Below are positions 22,784 to 33,880 of a stretch of DNA of 64,000 nt, piece after piece (the first letter of the stretch is position 1; every line of letters starts with the position of its first letter). This DNA comes from Vandiemenella viatica (lineage: Eukaryota > Arthropoda > Insecta > Orthoptera > Morabidae). The notes under the pieces were generated by a model. It was not told the origin of the DNA and did no database searches. It saw only the letters and a list, made by a program, of their open reading frames with translations. The DNA is taken from contig JARYHS010008074.1 of the NCBI GenBank assembly GCA_031002005.1, positions 278,753,930-278,817,929 on the forward strand. The letters are read 5' to 3'. The position numbers and the translations under genes were made by a program.

Positions 22784-23441
22784 GTTTGGAAACCATATAG
22801 AAGTATTCCAATTAAAAGAAATTATGGACATTATTTTAATGTAATTAACACGTAAAAATATGCGTTTCTAGTTGGCGCAGAAAACAAAAGTTTTACTACT
22901 ACAAACAATTAAGCTATAATCATTACATATTGTTGGTTTTAACTGTGTAATTGTGCACTATTTAGCATTGTCTAGAAATCTTTGATTGAAGAAAGAAATA
23001 ATATTTGTCCAATAAATTTCAGAAATCCTTCTTTCAGGTTTACTTTTTAAGTACTCTATATGTTATTTACCGTGCTGGTAATTCGGCGGTAGCTGTCTGG
23101 GTAATATAAACGAATAGTCAGACTAATAGAAGTTAAGTTTTTTTCTGGTCTGCTTGTAATTTTTCTATCTAATTTTTATGAAATTTCTTTTGCATGACGG
23201 CTTCAATTTATTAGAATTTGGATTCAACATATCTAATTTTAGTTTTACTAACTGGAATTTTTGTTGGTTTTTATGTAAAAAAAGGTGAAAGAAGTTGCTG
23301 CGTATATTGAGGAAGTACTCCAGGATCACTCATATCTCTGTGATATATATTACCATATTATCACTGTGTCTTTACGTTATTTGCTGCACATCCATACACA
23401 ATAGTGAGCAGCTTGGATCAGGTTATTACAAGAAGCCTTCG
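22784..23441. other. Unassigned A+T-rich stretch
   Basis: Nothing recognised. Confidence 0.5.
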
Positions 23442-23452
23442 ATCAATATAAC

Positions 23453-23618
23453 TTTTTTTTTAGTCTTTCGGCATCTTAGGCCATGAATTTTTCCACATAA
23501 TTAGACACACACAGGACGGGCATGGCATTCACAGACACAACACTTAAATACCCATGCTCGCTGCGGACCCGAACCGGTGACCTTCGGCGCACGGAACCCC
23601 TACGCTACCGAGGGCGGC
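23453..23618 (-). mobile_element. SINE-2, a second tRNA-like SINE with target-site duplication
   Basis: On the minus strand it starts GCCGCCCTCGGTAGCGTAGG (A-box-like) and has a B box GGTTCGGGTCC about 45 bases later. It continues ~100 bp and ends in an A run (plus-strand TTTTTTTT at 23453). The 11-bp flanks ATCAATATAAC (23442-23452) and ATCAACATAAC (23619-23629) differ at one base and fit a LINE-type target-site duplication. The sequence has no resemblance to SINE-1 beyond the promoter boxes. The 166-bp length is typical of a SINE. Confidence 0.8.
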
Positions 23619-24057
23619 ATCAACATAACTTACTTGCTGCTTACGTTATCAGTCGAATATAAGTGAGCTGGATCAGGAAATCTGCTCATAAAAGTATGCG
23701 CCATCAGTGGAAACGTAAGAGGTGCGTATCATTAGCGTTACAAAAATTATTGTTATGATTATATAATTCATTTTTAATATTTTGAGAGCAATTTTTTTTA
23801 TTTCAAAGGTGACCTGTCTTAGGTTAGATAACTAGGATCGCCATAAGCGATAAAGAAAACATGAATTTCTTAGGTTCAGAATGCTTAAAAGCTAAGTATA
23901 CACAAACGTTTTAGTCTTTCAGTTTTTTCGTGTAGATTTACCTGTTGCTCAATATGTCGTCGGATGCAACAGTCGACTTTTGAGGAGATTCTGCTGTTTC
24001 GCAGCTACTAATCATACCCATTAGTGGTGACGCAATCGTACACTAAAGCGTCGAATA

Positions 24058-24262
24058 TCTTTTTTTATGGTTTTACTCCTCGTCGTCGTCGAGGTCATTA
24101 GACGCGGGAAAGGACTGGGGACAAGGAATAGGAAGAATTCAGCCATGGTCTTTTGAAGGAAGCATCCAGGCATTTTCCTGGAGTGATTTGGGGATGCCCA
24201 GACGGGGATTCGAACCCACGTACTCCCGAATGCGAGGCCAGAACGTTAACTCGCCACACTCG
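24058..24262 (-). mobile_element. SINE-1, spacer copy
   Basis: Same family as 11137-11380: T run at the low-coordinate end, CGTCGAGGTCATTAGACG body, and B box on the minus strand (plus-strand GGATTCGAACCCACG near 24208). Possible imperfect target duplication GCGTCGAA / GTGTCAAA at the flanks. Confidence 0.8.
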
Positions 24263-24434
24263 GTGTCAAAACTCATGGGGTAGGAAGACGTAAATGTCCA
24301 GATGGTGGTAGCACCACGGGAGAAAAGTATAAATGTATAGTGCAGTATCTGAGCTCTCATTTGTACTCTCGTGTGTGGTTTGAAAGCCTTTTCTGACGTG
24401 GTTATGGCCGCATGACAAGAATTAACAGACACTG

Positions 24435-24755
24435 AACGCGGAACAGTAGTTGGCGCTAGAGCATGGGGTATTCCATTCCGGATAATGTTCGTGAATTCGA
24501 TATTCCTCGATCCACAATGTCAAGAGTAAGAGTGTGCTAAGAATATGTAATTTCCGGCAATTCTCTTAATGACCAAGACCAGCGATGTCAGTGTTGACGG
24601 GCAGGCAACACTGGGTCAGAGAACAACAACGCTCAATACGGGATGTGGACCGGACAGCGAAATTTGCAGCAAAAGACAGACTTGAGTGCCTCTGCTAACA
24701 AAACGGTTTTGGCCTCATCGCAACTCCTGGGCTCGTTAGATGACTGGAAATAGGT
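24435..24755 (+). pseudogene. Tc1-like transposase, N-terminal part (broken)
   Basis: The reading GTVVGARAWGIPFRI, with FVNSIFLDPQCQ after it, is a decayed helix-turn-helix DNA-binding region of Tc1-type transposases. The sequence then shows the second DNA-binding region in pieces (DVSVDG, RTTTLNTGCGPDS in one frame), broken by stops and a deletion. The part before the insert ends in the DDW-like block GATGACTGGAAA that precedes the catalytic core. Confidence 0.65.
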
Positions 24756-25466
24756 TGTCGCGTGTAGACCGAGCGAGTGGCGAACGTACCCACTGTGGGT
24801 CCGTCCTAGCGACTTCTTACTGTCGGCTGAGGTAGTTCTGTTTCCAGTCGGCATCTGTAAGCTTCTGGCTAGGATAAAAATACATACACAGAGACTTAAT
24901 TTGCTTAAAATTAGGATGTAAATGTCCTTGAAATGATATGAAAAGTTGTCATTACTTGATTTATTGTTGAAAGTGGCGGTGTGGTACAGTACAAGTAAGT
25001 GGTACATAAAATCGGTGTTCTCCGATATTGGAATAGTGGACCATAGGATCCAAAACTAACGCGGAATGCGTCCGAGCCAGCGGAGGGAGAATGATAGGAA
25101 AAATACCTAAAATGGCCTATTTGGTTGGTAACAGGTCTGCCCTACGAAATTTCACATCACGGACGGGGCGAATCGTGCACGCAAAAGGGCGCTCTCGATT
25201 CTGGAAGGTGGGGAAAGCCTTCCTCTCATTGGCTGTTTGTCACGACGAACATGCGTGTGGTTCACGTCCTCATAGTGTGTAAGCCCCGTGTACCCGTCGT
25301 GCTATACATTGTTCCCACAGTGACGACTGCAAGACCAGCGACCTTGACGCTGGTGTCGTATATGAGCGGTGTAGTCTTCATACGACTGTGCTGCTTGGAA
25401 ACGCTCTGCCTTCATTACCATTAAAATCTATACTACAAATCTATTCTAAAATCAGCGACCGCGACA
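24756..25466 (-). mobile_element. Solo-LTR-like insertion inside the second Tc1
   Basis: 711 bp, TGTCGCG at one end and CGCGACA at the other, with a perfect 4-bp direct repeat AGGT at 24752-24755 and 25467-25470. Read on the minus strand it is collinear with 8982-9672 along its length. Matching blocks include GACTACACCGCT, ACTGTGGGAAC, AGCCAGCGGAGGG, CTTACAGATGCCG, GGACGGACCCACA and CTCGCTCGGTC. The two are well diverged, so the family is old. It has no open frame. Solo LTR is the preferred reading. Confidence 0.75.
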
Positions 25467-25735
25467 AGGTTACGTGGTCGGAGTATTCCATATGGTAAAA
25501 GCTGATGATGGGGTCAAACCTGACTGTAAATGGTTATGTTCTGCTACTTGGAGACCATTTGCAGCCATTCATGGCCTTTATGAACCAAACAACGATCCAC
25601 ATTTTCAGCACGACAATGCGCCATGTCAAAAGTCATATACAATTGCTTTGAGGAATATTCTGGATAATTCACTGAATCATTTCGTGATTCTTTATGCTCA
25701 TGGTAGACTACATTTGATACTCAATTACAAATAAT
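25467..25735 (+). pseudogene. Tc1-like transposase, catalytic-core part (broken)
   Basis: The frame at 25474-25734 reads LCSATWRPFAAIHGLYEPNNDPHFQHDNAPC, in which the Asp of HFQHDNAPC is the second residue of the DDE triad. It continues to ALRNILDNSLNHF, and the frame is lost before the Glu. The first Asp would lie close to the LTR-like insertion point (GGTCGGAGTATTCC, where a GAT-GAG block is expected) and is damaged. Non-functional. Confidence 0.75.
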
Positions 25736-26028
25736 TAATCCTCATATTTTTTAAAATAAAAGTTTTATTAAATTTTTTAAGAAGACTAACAATTATTACG
25801 AATAACTTAAATTATTTAAGAAGAGGAATAATTGTTAGGAATGCATATCCACCGGTTATCATATTTATTGTGATAAAATCAGTTATTACAATTGCCTAAG
25901 GGAATGTTAAGGAAATAATTCGACATGGCTGCTTAACATCCACAGCTATAGTACAAACTAGACCGCGTTAGCGGGAAACCCTTTTTCTTTTGCTGCCATC
26001 AGTCTCTCGACTAGTTTGATGCAATCCT

Positions 26029-26250
26029 TCATCCCTTCCTATACCTCTTCATCTCAACATACCACTTGCAACCTACATCCTCAATTATATGCTTCATATA
26101 TTCTAATCTCTGATTTCCTCTACAGTTCATACTGTCTACGGTTCTCTTCACTAATAAATTAAACAATCCAACAGTTCGCAGCATATGACCCAACATCCTG
26201 TCTCTTCCACAGGATCCTAGATTTTTCCACAAACATCTTTCTTTCCTCAT
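26029..26250 (-). pseudogene. LINE C-terminal piece
   Basis: Reads GRDRMLGHMLRTVGLFNLLVKRTVDSMNCRGNQRLEYMKHIIEDVGCKWY in pieces, the C-terminal segment that follows the reverse transcriptase in many arthropod LINEs of this type (family knowledge). It is one frame off from the polymerase piece at 26437-26757. Confidence 0.75.
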
Positions 26251-26436
26251 CTACCATTTTCAAAACACATTCATTTCATACTTTATCTATGCATTTAATT
26301 TTCAGCATTCTTCTATAGCGTCACATTTCAAATGATTCAATTTTCCTTCTTTCTAGTATTCTAAAGTCAATACTTCACTACCTTATAGTGCTGTGCTCCA
26401 CACATGGAGTTTTAATTTTTTTTTCTGAATTCTAGA

Positions 26437-26757
26437 TTAATATTTGGAACTAAAAGAGCTCTCTTTTTTATGAAGGGTCTTTTTTGCTAGTGTTATTCTG
26501 CTTTTAACATCATTCCTCATTCGGCCATCAGTTGTAATTTTAATTACTAAGTAGAAGAATTCACTTACTTCTTCTATTGCATCCGATGCTATTTTTATAT
26601 TTAATCCACTATTATGGTTATTATTTCTGCTACATTCCATCACTTTTTCTTGTTTCGGTTTATATTTAGCCCAAAATGTTCCTTCGGTATTCAGTAACTT
26701 CTCAATTTCCTCAGACCTTTCTGCTATCAGGACAATGTCATAAGCACATCGTAGCAA
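26437..26757 (-). pseudogene. LINE reverse-transcriptase piece with damaged catalytic box
   Basis: This 106-codon open piece begins just before AYDIVLIAERSEEIEKLLN. The usual YADD is changed to AYDI, removing one catalytic Asp. It continues through SEFFYLVIKITTDGRMRNDVKSRITLAKK, the thumb region typical of this LINE type, and stops before the C-terminal block, which is in another frame (26029-26250). Confidence 0.8.
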
Positions 26758-27660
26758 ACTGTTTTTTTTTTTTTTGTTTCCCCCCCCTCGAATACTTATG
26801 TCGCATTTATATCTTCTTTCTCTTCCTTTATTGCTTCTTCTAACTACAAGTTGAATATGAACGAGGATAGCCTACAACCTTGTCTCACACCCTTTTTAAC
26901 TGATTAACGTCTCTCATGATTCTCTACTTTTATTATAGCCACTAGATTCTTGTTATATTACAAACAATTCTTCTATCTCGGTATTTTAGACCAGACTTCT
27001 TTAAAATTTTGAACATCCTGTCCCATCTAACATTATCAAAAGTTTTTCGAAATCAACAAACTCCATAAAAGTATCTTTGTTTTCCTTTATCCTCCCTTAA
27101 AGTATTAATCTTAAGGCCAGAATTTCTCCTCTTCTAACGCGCTTTTTCATAAATCCAAACTGATCTTCACCTACTATCTTTGTTACTACCCTTTCCATTC
27201 TTCTGCATATCATTCTAGTCAATTATTTTGAAGCCTACGATGTTAGGCTTATAGTGTGATAATTTTCACGTTTGTTGGCTTGTTTTTCTTCGGAAGTGTG
27301 AAGACGATACTTATATTTAAATCAGTGGAAATATCTTCTGTTTCATAACGTTTTGATATAATCGTTGGATTCCTTATTCTCCTGTGGATTTTTTAAGTTC
27401 TGCAGAAATCTCATCACTTTTATCTGCCTGATTTGATTTTAAATCATTCAGAGTTCTATCAAATTTTGTCCTCAATACAGGATCACCTAAGTCATCAATG
27501 TTTACATCGCCTTCTTTTTCCAATACACTGTTCTCAGACCAACCCCATTTTCTCTATGTATTCCTTCCATCGGTTGGTTCTGACTTACCCATCAGCATTT
27601 TTAATGTTTATACATCTTTTCTTCATTTCTCCAAAATTCTGTTTAATCATCCTAGGCCAC

Positions 27661-28550
27661 TGCTAACAAGAAGAGGAGACGCGTCACAAAATGGCACCAA
27701 CCCTCGAAATTCTGAGAAAAGCAATAGGTGAGGGCAACTCGTACACCTCGATGGCGTGGAAACGCTTCGCGCGGCGTACAGGATACTCGATTTAAAAAGT
27801 CTAAAAATCAATCCAAGACAATAAGAGATAATTAAACTTTGAAAATTGGCGTGATTGGAGAAATGCCATTTTCGAACTGGAAAGCTGGAAGGTGAAGTGA
27901 GTGATGTGGGGAGCAGTTATTATTATTCATACGATGTGCCAGCCAAGTGGCGACTCAGTGATCTGCCATGTATGTCAGTCATATCAGTCTTATACTTGGA
28001 CATAAGATAGAATAATTCTGCGACCCTCTGTGGCAGCTGGTTGTAAAGGATACGCTTGGCCATATATCAAAGAAAGAGGCAATCAGTTTAATGTATTGCA
28101 ATTCTTAGAATTATGGTGGCACAAACAATCCTCAATGAACAAGATACAAGCAATATCCGAGGTGAAGTACTTGCCTAAGGCAATATCAAATCAACACACC
28201 GAAGAGCGGTAACTTGTTGCTTAAACAACAATTAAATTTAGTTTCGTGAAGAATTATCAATGTACAAGCCGAGGAAAACTCCGTTCGTTTAGTTGACGTT
28301 ATTATTATATCTAAAAAGCAGTGAATTCGATACATCCTACATCATTTGAAAGTCCCATAACTTACGGGAGGACTAGTTTCCACCTAACAAGAAAGTATCG
28401 GACTTCTTTCTGGGACCATAAAAGAATGTAATGTACTTTATTTCTATGATAAAAAACTATTGGAAAAAAGTTGGAGAATCCAATATTAAGTCACATCTTC
28501 CCAAAGTGCCAAAGATGTTTCGAACGCTATTACACCAGGTAGCTGTATAG
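27661..28550. other. Unassigned stretch
   Basis: No gene recognised. The first ~150 bp (AACAAGAAGAGGAGACGCG onward) are more G+C-rich and may be another dispersed repeat, which I cannot name. Confidence 0.45.
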
Positions 28551-28552
28551 TA

Positions 28553-28769
28553 AGAGGTCGAATCAAAAAGTATGTTACACTTCCAAGTTATGGTCATTTG
28601 TGAAACCAACTACACATAGGCAACGAGGCTATGACAACATACAATGTAAGTTCACTTTTATACGTAGTTCCCAAGAGACTGTAAACATAAATTCGAATCG
28701 GTCAACCAGCCTTTCAATTCCGGATGTAGCCATAACTTGGAAGTGTAACTTAATTTTTGATTGCCCTGG
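28553..28769. mobile_element. TA-flanked MITE with ~40-bp inverted repeats
   Basis: The left end (AGAGGTCGAATCAAAAAG, then GTTACACTTCCAAGTTATGG at 28574-28593) is mirrored at the right end (28730-28749 perfect for 20 bp, then TTAATTTTTGATTGCCCT). The ~217-bp element is bordered by TA at 28551-28552 and 28770-28771, as for Tc1/mariner-type insertions. It has no coding capacity, so it is non-autonomous. Confidence 0.8.
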
Positions 28770-29034
28770 TAATTCAGCTGGGAATATGTTCTCAATTGAA
28801 AGCATTAGTAGAAGACTTGTTCAGTGAAACTAATTTCCGACAGGCGTAATATTCGAAGTGATGAAAAATGATATTTAATGAACAGAGGAGTTACTTATTG
28901 CTACTGGGAAGTGTTTATTTTATTAATCACGGGTTAGATTGAAGTTTGTTAAAAAATGTGGCACATTTCAGAAGCGACATGCAATTTCAGGTGACCTCTG
29001 TCATTAATTTGTTGTTTCCTTCATGGTTTATTAT

Positions 29035-29215
29035 AAGTTCTTCTAGGGCTTAGATGCTCGTCAACGCCGAGGTCATTAGAGCCGAAAGAGAATCGTGAGT
29101 AAAATAATGGATACGAATTCGGCTGTGATTTTTTGAAGGAACCTGCCGGGCAATCCCTTGGAGCAATTCTGGTAACCCAGGCTGGCTGTCGATACCCCAT
29201 CATGTGTTTAACTGA
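29035..29215 (-). mobile_element. SINE-1 remnant
   Basis: Degenerate copy: GAGGTCATTAGAGCC, TTTTTTGAAGGAACCTGCCGGG and GGAGCAATTCTGGTAACCC blocks in the order and orientation of the other SINE-1 copies. The B box region is almost lost. Confidence 0.65.
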
Positions 29216-30639
29216 TCACCCAATAGGCTCTGTCTTTTTGTCAGGAAGTTATCGTTTATTTCTGAATACAGAGCAACCAATGCTCATGTTTCCAACTTCT
29301 TTATTCGGTTAATAAAACCTCGAAATTAATAAACCTGACCGAAATTAACTTACAATATTTTATTCAGCCTCTGCTGTACGGCCTGTAGCTTCTCCAAGGA
29401 TGCTGCGTACTAGTACTAATCTTCCAAGGAGTTGAAAGCGTTCTCAGTGGATCTGTAGATTAAAATAAGGTAGCGTTGAAACGGTTATACAACATAATCT
29501 GACGTACAGCATCAGCATTACTTATGTAAATGAAAAATATGCCATAAACTTAAAAGACGCGCCACGGTATCAGATTTTGCTTTTGCATTATGTTTTTGAG
29601 GATTGGAAAGGACGGGAAGGGCTTTAGCGTTGCTACAAAATAAATTTTTCCACTGACCGTTTGTTGATTTCAGTAGCAAAAATGAAGATTAAAATGTAAT
29701 CTCTCCGCTCACATGTTTCGAATAGAGAATAATACATTTTATTTCATAGACTTGGAGTTAGCTCATAAAGCAAAGTGAAAGAATTACTTTAATAAAATAT
29801 AAATGGTTAATTTCCGAGTGAAGCAAACCACTACTAACTAACTCTTAAATAATAGTGCAGTATTTATGGAGTTCACAGCGTTTTTTTCACTTTTAACTAT
29901 GTAATTATATTAATTATAATTATAAAACTTCCTGTTTCAGATAAATTTTCTGTTGCCACCTGAAAATTTTTCACGTCAAGCCGAGCGATTGTGTTTCGAA
30001 TGCTCTGACCATAGATCGACGGCTTGGATATTTCAATACCCATCTTCACTGTATTTTACATCTTTCTCCAAATTTATTCACGTTTAGCGTAGCTAATTTG
30101 ATATTTCTATCTCCTCTACCACGTGCAAATTGTTTTATGTTCGCGTAACATCCACAAAAAATCATCTTTTCCACATGTTGTGATCTCTACCTTCAACTAC
30201 AATTTTTCTGCTTCACTAACATTTCTAAGGAAATTAACCACTTGTAAAAATTTGAGTTTCATCCCGACTCTGCTTTTTGCAACAACTTTCGACCAAAATA
30301 TTAAGTTTTTTAACATATATGGTAAATATTCCATTTAAAATCCTTCCATAAGACCACATCTAATTTGATTTTTTGTATCTTCTCTTAACTTCCCCACGTT
30401 GGAACGTAACATTAATGAAGTTCTAAAATACATTTGTGTGTTTCTGAAACGTTTTTTTCCCACCCGAAACTCAATATCTGCTGCTTATTTTTTTTTAAAG
30501 GTAAGCTATGGTATTTATATGAATAGACAAATTCATTGTCGCGTGTTGTAATTTTTGTTCCCTGTCAATAATTTTTTACTTTCTTCATTAAAAATGGTAC
30601 CATCGACAAAAGTAGAGAGGCTGATTCTGTCTGGTTGAA
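29216..30639. other. Unassigned A+T-rich stretch
   Basis: Nothing recognised. The open frame at 30123-30338 has no recognisable domain. Confidence 0.5.
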
Positions 30640-31029
30640 CGTTCATCAAACGCCTTCGCTAGTGCCGCTTCGTACTAATTCGTCTCGTGAGCCGGGTCTC
30701 ATTTCTCGTAGCGCTGAATAACGAGAGCTCGCCGAGGAGCCTCGCGGCGCTGGCTCTCGCTCCTGATTTGCAGCCTGCCGGCGTGGGAGCGCCTCTACAC
30801 CTGACGCTGTCTGCAGTCCACAACCCCACCCCTCGCCTACGTCTCGCTGGCGACTTACGACTACAATATCCGCCAGCCGAGCTGCGCCCACTGTTCTTTA
30901 TCTGAAGGTGCTGGCGGAGCGCCGTGCAGAAACGTCTGCTGGCCGGGATTTACGCGGCGCTGTGAACACCTGGCTGCCTCGTGCGGATCCGGTCTGTGTT
31001 GCCTCACACGTGCTGTGTTTCTATATCGG
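30640..31029. other. GC-rich island next to copy B
   Basis: Sharp local rise in G+C with many CpG dinucleotides (GCGCTGGCTCTCGCTCC, GCCGGCGTGGGAGCGCC). It ends at the point where alignment to copy A begins. Open frames on both strands (30646-30891 minus, 30687-30905 plus) are what a GC-rich stretch gives by chance. It could be an LTR, a 5' exon or promoter island, or the edge of the duplicated unit. I cannot decide between these. Confidence 0.5.
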
Positions 31030-31394
31030 AACTCGAACTTACATGTCATTTTAGACTAAATTAGTACTTATTCATTTATCGGATTGTCACAGTCCTGGTT
31101 TGCCTCACGAGACAAGTAGCTAACCCGGATCTTCCTTGACAAATCACATTCTGATAATCGTATAATATTTGTGAATGTTTCCTTATAAGTAATACTTTAG
31201 AAGATTATCAGTAATTCATAATTTTCCGTTTTGAGTGCGACCTTGAACATAGCTAAATTTAAATAAAATTAATCCCCGTATATTTTCCTGCAACTGAACA
31301 CGATAATTGAGTCTGCTTATGTAGAGTAAAATAAAAATTAATTTAAAAAAATAATAAAATCAAAATTTTTCCATCGAATTTTTCATGATTTACT

Positions 31395-32130
31395 CATGAC
31401 ACAATTACTTTCTGCATAACCCTTAAAGAGCAAAAATTTAAATATTCTGAAATGCTGTTTTTTTTGTGTCACGAGCCATTTTTCTCCCTGGATACCTAAC
31501 TGAAATCGTTAAATGAAGTATAATTTTAAAGATTAAGATCTCCGCTTTGGTGACATCATATATTAAAACAGGAATTTTTCGGAATTCGACCCTTGAAGGA
31601 CAAAAGTATTAACATTTCTGCAACGCGTTTTTGTGTCACGAGCCATTTACCTCCCTTGATATCGAACTGATATAGATAAATGAGATATCATTTTAATGAT
31701 TAAGGTCTCCGCCATAGTCACATTATATTTTAAGAAAGGAAGTTTTCGGAATTCCACCCATAAAGGGCAATGTTACCATTACTTCTATAGCGTATTATTA
31801 TTACTTTTTATTTGTCACGAGCTATTTATCCCCCTTAATATCTAACCGAAATCGAGAAATGAGGTATTATTTTAGAGAGTAAGGTTTCCGATTTGATCAA
31901 ATCATATTTTAAGAAAAGATTTTTTCGGGATTCAATCTTTAAAGAGCAAAAATTATCAGTATTTCCGTAACGTGTTTTTTTTGTTATGAGCCATTTATCT
32001 CCATTGACACCTAACCTAAATCGATAAATGAGGCATCAGTTAAAAGATTAAGGTCTCCACTCAGACAACATTATAAATTAAGAACGATTTTTTTTCGGAA
32101 TTTAACCCTTAAAGGGCAAAAGTAATAACT
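31395..32130 (+). repeat. ~170-bp tandem array, copy B
   Basis: This is the counterpart of the array at 366-1100, with the same four units (the first TGTCACGAGCC anchor is at 31467) and only a few base changes. A short flank with AGTTCAGAGCCAAG and CACATATCACAGAG motifs follows; that flank is also found, diverged, after the assembly gap. Confidence 0.85.
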
Positions 32131-32600
32131 GTGAATGTCTCGCGTATGAGACAGTTCAGAGCCAAGACGCTAGAAGCAGTAGCACATATCACAGAGATAC
32201 TAATAAACTGCTTCACTGGCTTCGACTTATCTATTAAGCTAAACAAATAAACAATTGAAACAAATGAGGCGGTTCTTCTTTCATCCTATTACGAACCACC
32301 AACCTTCCTGTTCATCGTATTCACGAAATTCTTGTCATCTAGTTTTCTATAGTTATTTATTACTTATAAGCAATTGTGTTGGATTTTAGGTTATATTACT
32401 CACAAAACAAACAAAAATGGTTCAGATTAATGTAAATTAAGTTAATTATAATAATATCTTGTTTTATATATAAAAATATTAGTGAGGTACCTTATTGTTA
32501 CCTCTTTACACATTGTTTTCTGCACGATTTAACTAAAATCATTGAATGCAAAATTTCTTAATATGATACAGCATTAAAGAGGTTTGTTTAGTCTATACCA

Positions 32601-32700
32601 GCGATTTCCCGGAAACTAATTCAGGAGAGCCGGACGGGGATTGATCCCGGGTCCTTCCGAATGCCAGGCCAGAGCGTTACAGCTTACCCATTAGACTTGG
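32601..32700 (-). mobile_element. SINE-1 remnant, copy B
   Basis: Counterpart of 1590-1690, with the same degenerate B box and no visible body or tail. Confidence 0.6.
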
Positions 32701-32836
32701 TACTAGCGTTAACGTTTACTATTTCGTTTCTATCACGGTCCTTAAATAAGAATGCTATCCTATTAAAGCCTTTTACTGAAGAGCTTGAACACGGCGTATT
32801 CGAAGTAACTGATACTGTGTTCGACTTTTAAGTTTC

Positions 32837-32838
<2 letters not shown>

Positions 32839-32905
<67 letters not shown>
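32839..32905 (+). repeat. Poly(A) tract of 67
   Basis: Copy A has only a short A run with a G interruption at the same place (about 1818). The expansion is either real microsatellite growth or a sequencing/assembly effect. Confidence 0.95.
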
Positions 32906-32906
<1 letters not shown>

Positions 32907-33880
32907 ACGTTCTTACGAAGCTCTAATTATTTGAGATAAACATCCATCACAATATAATTAAGCACCGTAAGATAGTCAAAATCAGGTAACAGAGCCCATT
33001 CCGGATGACCGAGTTGTAATCCAAACTAACATCCTCTAAATGAAGCTCTCTGAGATAGCTCTACTTAAGTTTTTTGTTAAAGATGTTGAGTTTTTTTTAG
33101 ATTTATTTTATAACAAATCTCCTAGCTGCACTTTTTTTTTCAGATACTGTTTATGGTGACAGTAGTAGAGCGACACCAGCAGTTGTTCTAGGAAAATTCT
33201 TCAGAAATGCAGTTCACCTGAAATTTTGTTTTTCTTGCAGGATGAATCACCGTTGACTCGAATTGCAAAGTTGATATTTCCTCCAGTGTGCGAGTAATTC
33301 TCTAAATCATTGTTTGCAGTAGTTTCGGTTTCAGATAGTATCAAGAACAACGATGTGTCTCATTCTCGTGTAATACGTAATACGTACCGGGCTGTATGTG
33401 GATTTTTATTATAAGACATTACATCTGTAACAGATCACGATACTCTGTCTCCGTTCCCCGTGCAGTTCTACTATTCTGTTTATATGGAGGTGATTATACT
33501 AAAACTATTTTAATATAACTTAACATATTAGCCATAAATATAATTCATTACAGCAAATTTTCATTATAAATTTCCTGATAGAATGAACTTTGTTAAAGTG
33601 AATGGTATGAAGAATTATATTTTATTTCCGCTGGAGGGAAATAAACTTTGTGCTTATTACTTCACTTTCCGATTGAAGTTGAAGGTGTTTAGAGATTGAT
33701 GGATTTAATAACACGAACTAAAATATTCAATACACTTAAGAGGAGGTAAGGGATAAGCTCACATAACAAAAAAACACAAATCTGAAAAACTGAAAAATAA
33801 CCTAGATGTTAGGAAATCACAAAAAGTATTCCAACAATTGCATTAGTGGTGGCTAGAATACAATATAGAATAGCAGTTCT

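Larger units (their letters stand above)
24425..25735 (+). mobile_element. Second dead Tc1-like transposon, split by an LTR-like insert
   Basis: The 5' part (24425-24755) and 3' part (25467-25735) belong to a Tc1-type transposase different from the one at 8041. Removing 24756-25466 and one AGGT copy restores a continuous reading across the insertion (GACTGGAAATAGGT joined to TACGTGGTCGG). A further piece of the core is missing between about 25525 and 25530. The SINE at 24058-24262 lies just upstream. Confidence 0.8.
25960..27660 (-). mobile_element. Decayed LINE (reverse-transcriptase region)
   Basis: On the minus strand, running from 27660 down, I can follow a degenerate non-LTR reverse transcriptase. 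There is an YRTISL-like motif near 27260 and DQFGFMKKR near 27160, then a TFDNVRWDRMF block near 27030 and GVRQGCRLSSFIFNL near 26880. The catalytic box survives only as AYDIVLIAE near 26745, where a YADD form is expected. VSEFFYLVIKITTDGR follows near 26560, and a C-terminal LGHMLR/LEYMKHIIEDVGCKWY block near 26100. Many stops and frameshifts. The endonuclease and ORF1 are missing. Clade unresolved. Confidence 0.8.
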
